Part shown: positions 36,939 through 38,525 of the stretch, one piece after another
Position numbering within the stretch: the first letter of the stretch is position 1
Layout of the letters: every line of letters begins with the position of its first letter
Origin: Acidobacteriales bacterium 13_1_40CM_3_55_5
Lineage (GTDB): Bacteria > Acidobacteriota > Terriglobia > Terriglobales > Acidobacteriaceae
Length of the DNA: 38,525 bases
Assembly (NCBI GenBank): GCA_001918935.1
Contig: MNGW01000102.1
Location: 1 to 38,525, forward strand
Reading direction: 5' to 3'
The notes under the pieces: model-generated
What the model saw: the letters and a program-made list of their open reading frames with translations, nothing else
What the model was told of the DNA's origin: nothing
The model's database searches: none
Position numbers and translations under genes: made by a program

Positions 36939-38021
36939 TTACTCCGCCATCTTTGCCAGGTGTAGATCAAACCCGGTTTTTGGCAGCAAAGCCGTCAGTT
37001 CGAATGCCTTGAAGCCGTCGCCAGTGATTTCTGTATGACGGTAGAGGCCGGGTTCGCTTTCCACTGTCTCGCGACGCCCCTCCATGACGTCGAGAAATTC
37101 CTGGGCCGATTTCACATCTGTTTCGCGCCCCTTGGCTTTGGTGACAAATGCTTCGGCGGCGTACGACCGAACTAGCTTGGGCCAATATTTTTCCAGTAGG
37201 GCGGTGCTGGCAAAAATATCTGCCCAGATCATTTCCCCATTCACCGCGACCACCACGCCCACAGCATTCCGTTCCCGCAGTTGCTGAATCAGGCTCTGAT
37301 AGTTGCGCTGGATGGGTTCGGCGATCGAGTCCACCTGCTGTTTCACTTCTTCGTTCTGCATCACTCGCGCGTAAGAACTAGTTCCTGCGACTTCACTCGC
37401 GGCGGCGGCGGGAAGGCGCGAAGCAACCCCTGCTTGCGCGTTCCTCACCTCTGACCAAACTTTGGCCTGATCTTTGTCCGACATGGCGCGAGCGCGAACT
37501 GCAGGTTGTGCCATCGCTACCCCTAGTGAGCCGAATTTAGTTGACGTTGCGGTCCAGCGTCCCGGTTCTACACAAAAGACACCAAGATCGATGGGATCGC
37601 TCTCGGCCGGCACCAAACGATCTTTGCCAATCACGCGATCCTGCTTGCCCCCCGTTACAATCTCGCCGGCCAGCAGGATCAGGGGCCGCTTGGAATTGTT
37701 TACCAATACCAGCCGGTTCACTTGCGCTTCATCGTGAGTGACCGGCCTGTTGCGACGTCTCATCAGTGGCTGTACGTTGCCACCCTCGGTTACGATTACT
37801 TCGCCGGAGCGCAATCCCTCGTCGAGCGTAAGGAAAGATTGCGTGTTATGGGAGGAGGCGGCCGCTACTGGAAATACCGTGAGGTTGCCATGCCGGATGG
37901 GCGGTAACACTTTGTACCCTGATGTCAAAGGGACTTCGCCACCCGTGCAGGGCGTGATGAAGATCGCCGCCGCTGCAAATAACGCGAGCACCAGAATCGG
38001 GATCCATATCTTCAAACTCAT
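36939..38021 (-). CDS. Secreted/membrane-anchored ARPP-1-like (DUF6569) domain protein
   Basis: GNLTVFPVAAASSHNTQSFLTLDEGLRSGEVIVTE...RLVLVNNSKRPLILLAGEIVTGGKQDRVIGKDRLVPAESDPIDLGVFCVEPGRW. Confidence 0.75.
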   Translation of the reverse strand: MSLKIWIPILVLALFAAAAIFITPCTGGEVPLTSGYKVLPPIRHGNLTVFPVAAASSHNTQSFLTLDEGLRSGEVIVTEGGNVQPLMRRRNRPVTHDEAQVNRLVLVNNSKRPLILLAGEIVTGGKQDRVIGKDRLVPAESDPIDLGVFCVEPGRWTATSTKFGSLGVAMAQPAVRARAMSDKDQAKVWSEVRNAQAGVASRLPAAAASEVAGTSSYARVMQNEEVKQQVDSIAEPIQRNYQSLIQQLRERNAVGVVVAVNGEMIWADIFASTALLEKYWPKLVRSYAAEAFVTKAKGRETDVKSAQEFLDVMEGRRETVESEPGLYRHTEITGDGFKAFELTALLPKTGFDLHLAKMAE

Positions 38022-38042
38022 GTTGGTCCTCCAAGGGGGTCG

Positions 38043-38095
38043 AGGGACACTCCGGCATCCGCGGGGAGGTCGCTTTCCCGGGGTGTCCCTTTTTC
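38043..38095 (+). terminator. Strong hairpin followed by T-tract, candidate attenuator/terminator
   Basis: AGGGACACTCCGG ... CCGGGGTGTCCCT then TTTTTC; 13-bp stem with one G-U pair. Confidence 0.55.
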
Positions 38096-38178
38096 AACCC
38101 TGACTGTTAATCGAACGGCAAAATTTCAGCTTCTTGCATCTGAAAAATTGGTAGCATCCGAAGGGAAGGGTATCCGCA

Positions 38179-38525
38179 GTGACAAGCCACGGTGTCCAAT
38201 CCGTAGCAGAGATGGCCTTGGGATTGGAGTCCGTCGTGTTGGATCTCTACAGCAAGAGCAAAGGCGAGCAGCTTGGTCTGACCAAGGAGCAGTTTGTTGT
38301 CATCCTAAAAAGCATTTCCCAGAAGTATCTACCCGCTGCTGCTACTCAACAAAACATAAGCGACCTCTACTTCAGTTTGCGAGTGGAAGAGCTGGCACTG
38401 GCGCGCGCTTGTGCCGCTGGCAGCGAGCGCGCATGGGAAATCTTCATGCTGCGTTATCGCGAGAAGCTCTATGACATCGGCTCGTATATCGCTAAGGAAA
38501 GTTCGGCGGCGCGCGAACTGGCAGA
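38179..38525 (+). CDS. Sigma-70 family RNA polymerase sigma factor, N-terminal part (3' end outside window)
   Basis: GTG start; VTSHGVQSVAEMALGLESVVLDLYSKSKGEQLGLTKEQFVVILKSISQKYLPAAATQQNISDLYFSLRVEELALARACAAGSERAWEIFMLRYREKLYDIGSYIAKESSAARELA; region-2-like AxGsErAWeiFmlrYreKLY; open to window end, absent from the ORF track because incomplete. Confidence 0.72.
   Translation, partial: MTSHGVQSVAEMALGLESVVLDLYSKSKGEQLGLTKEQFVVILKSISQKYLPAAATQQNISDLYFSLRVEELALARACAAGSERAWEIFMLRYREKLYDIGSYIAKESSAARELA

Noticed and set aside
1-38525. CRISPR arrays, tRNA/rRNA genes, IS elements, prophage or defence islands
   Set aside because: No regularly spaced repeats, cloverleaf-like sequences, transposase/integrase or phage structural ORFs were recognised by eye; a tRNAscan/ISfinder run was not possible here.

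Overview
This 38.5 kb window looks like an Acidobacteriota-type chromosomal segment. That assignment is inference from gene content and protein style; no marker gene was searched. About 33 protein genes are supportable. They include a metallophosphoesterase/GT2 overlapping pair, a GH1 beta-glucosidase, a polyphosphate neighbourhood (ppk1, sixA, ppx/gppA, CHAD, PAP2, metallophosphoesterase), a PLD-like protein, an ABC exporter, a PilZ-GAF protein, a response regulator/HATPase/response regulator cluster, an M48 protease, a phospholipase C-like phosphoesterase, the ilvC-ilvB-ilvM-ilvD operon with a divergent TetR gene, and a partial sigma-70 family gene at the right edge. No tRNA, rRNA, CRISPR array, transposase or prophage was recognised.

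The strongest hidden signal is at 25058-25730. A membrane-anchored, iodothyronine-deiodinase/redoxin-like protein has an in-frame TGA exactly at its catalytic position (FGSYT-[TGA]-PPFRREVPALNTLY). A compact hairpin with a GGU apical loop follows 18 nt downstream. Together these suggest a bacterial selenoprotein that the ORF caller truncated.

Several genes between 4.5 and 26.8 kb also carry frame-disrupting lesions: the TIGR03118-like gene, ppk1, CHAD, the deiodinase-like N-terminus and a secreted protein. These could be real gene decay or assembly/sequencing error, and the raw reads must be checked. Other candidates are a secreted protein with kinase-like motif order, a 16-bp palindromic operator between ilvC and tetR, an unusual KARI cofactor loop, and a stop-codon-abutting TAGTGGC-type repeat.
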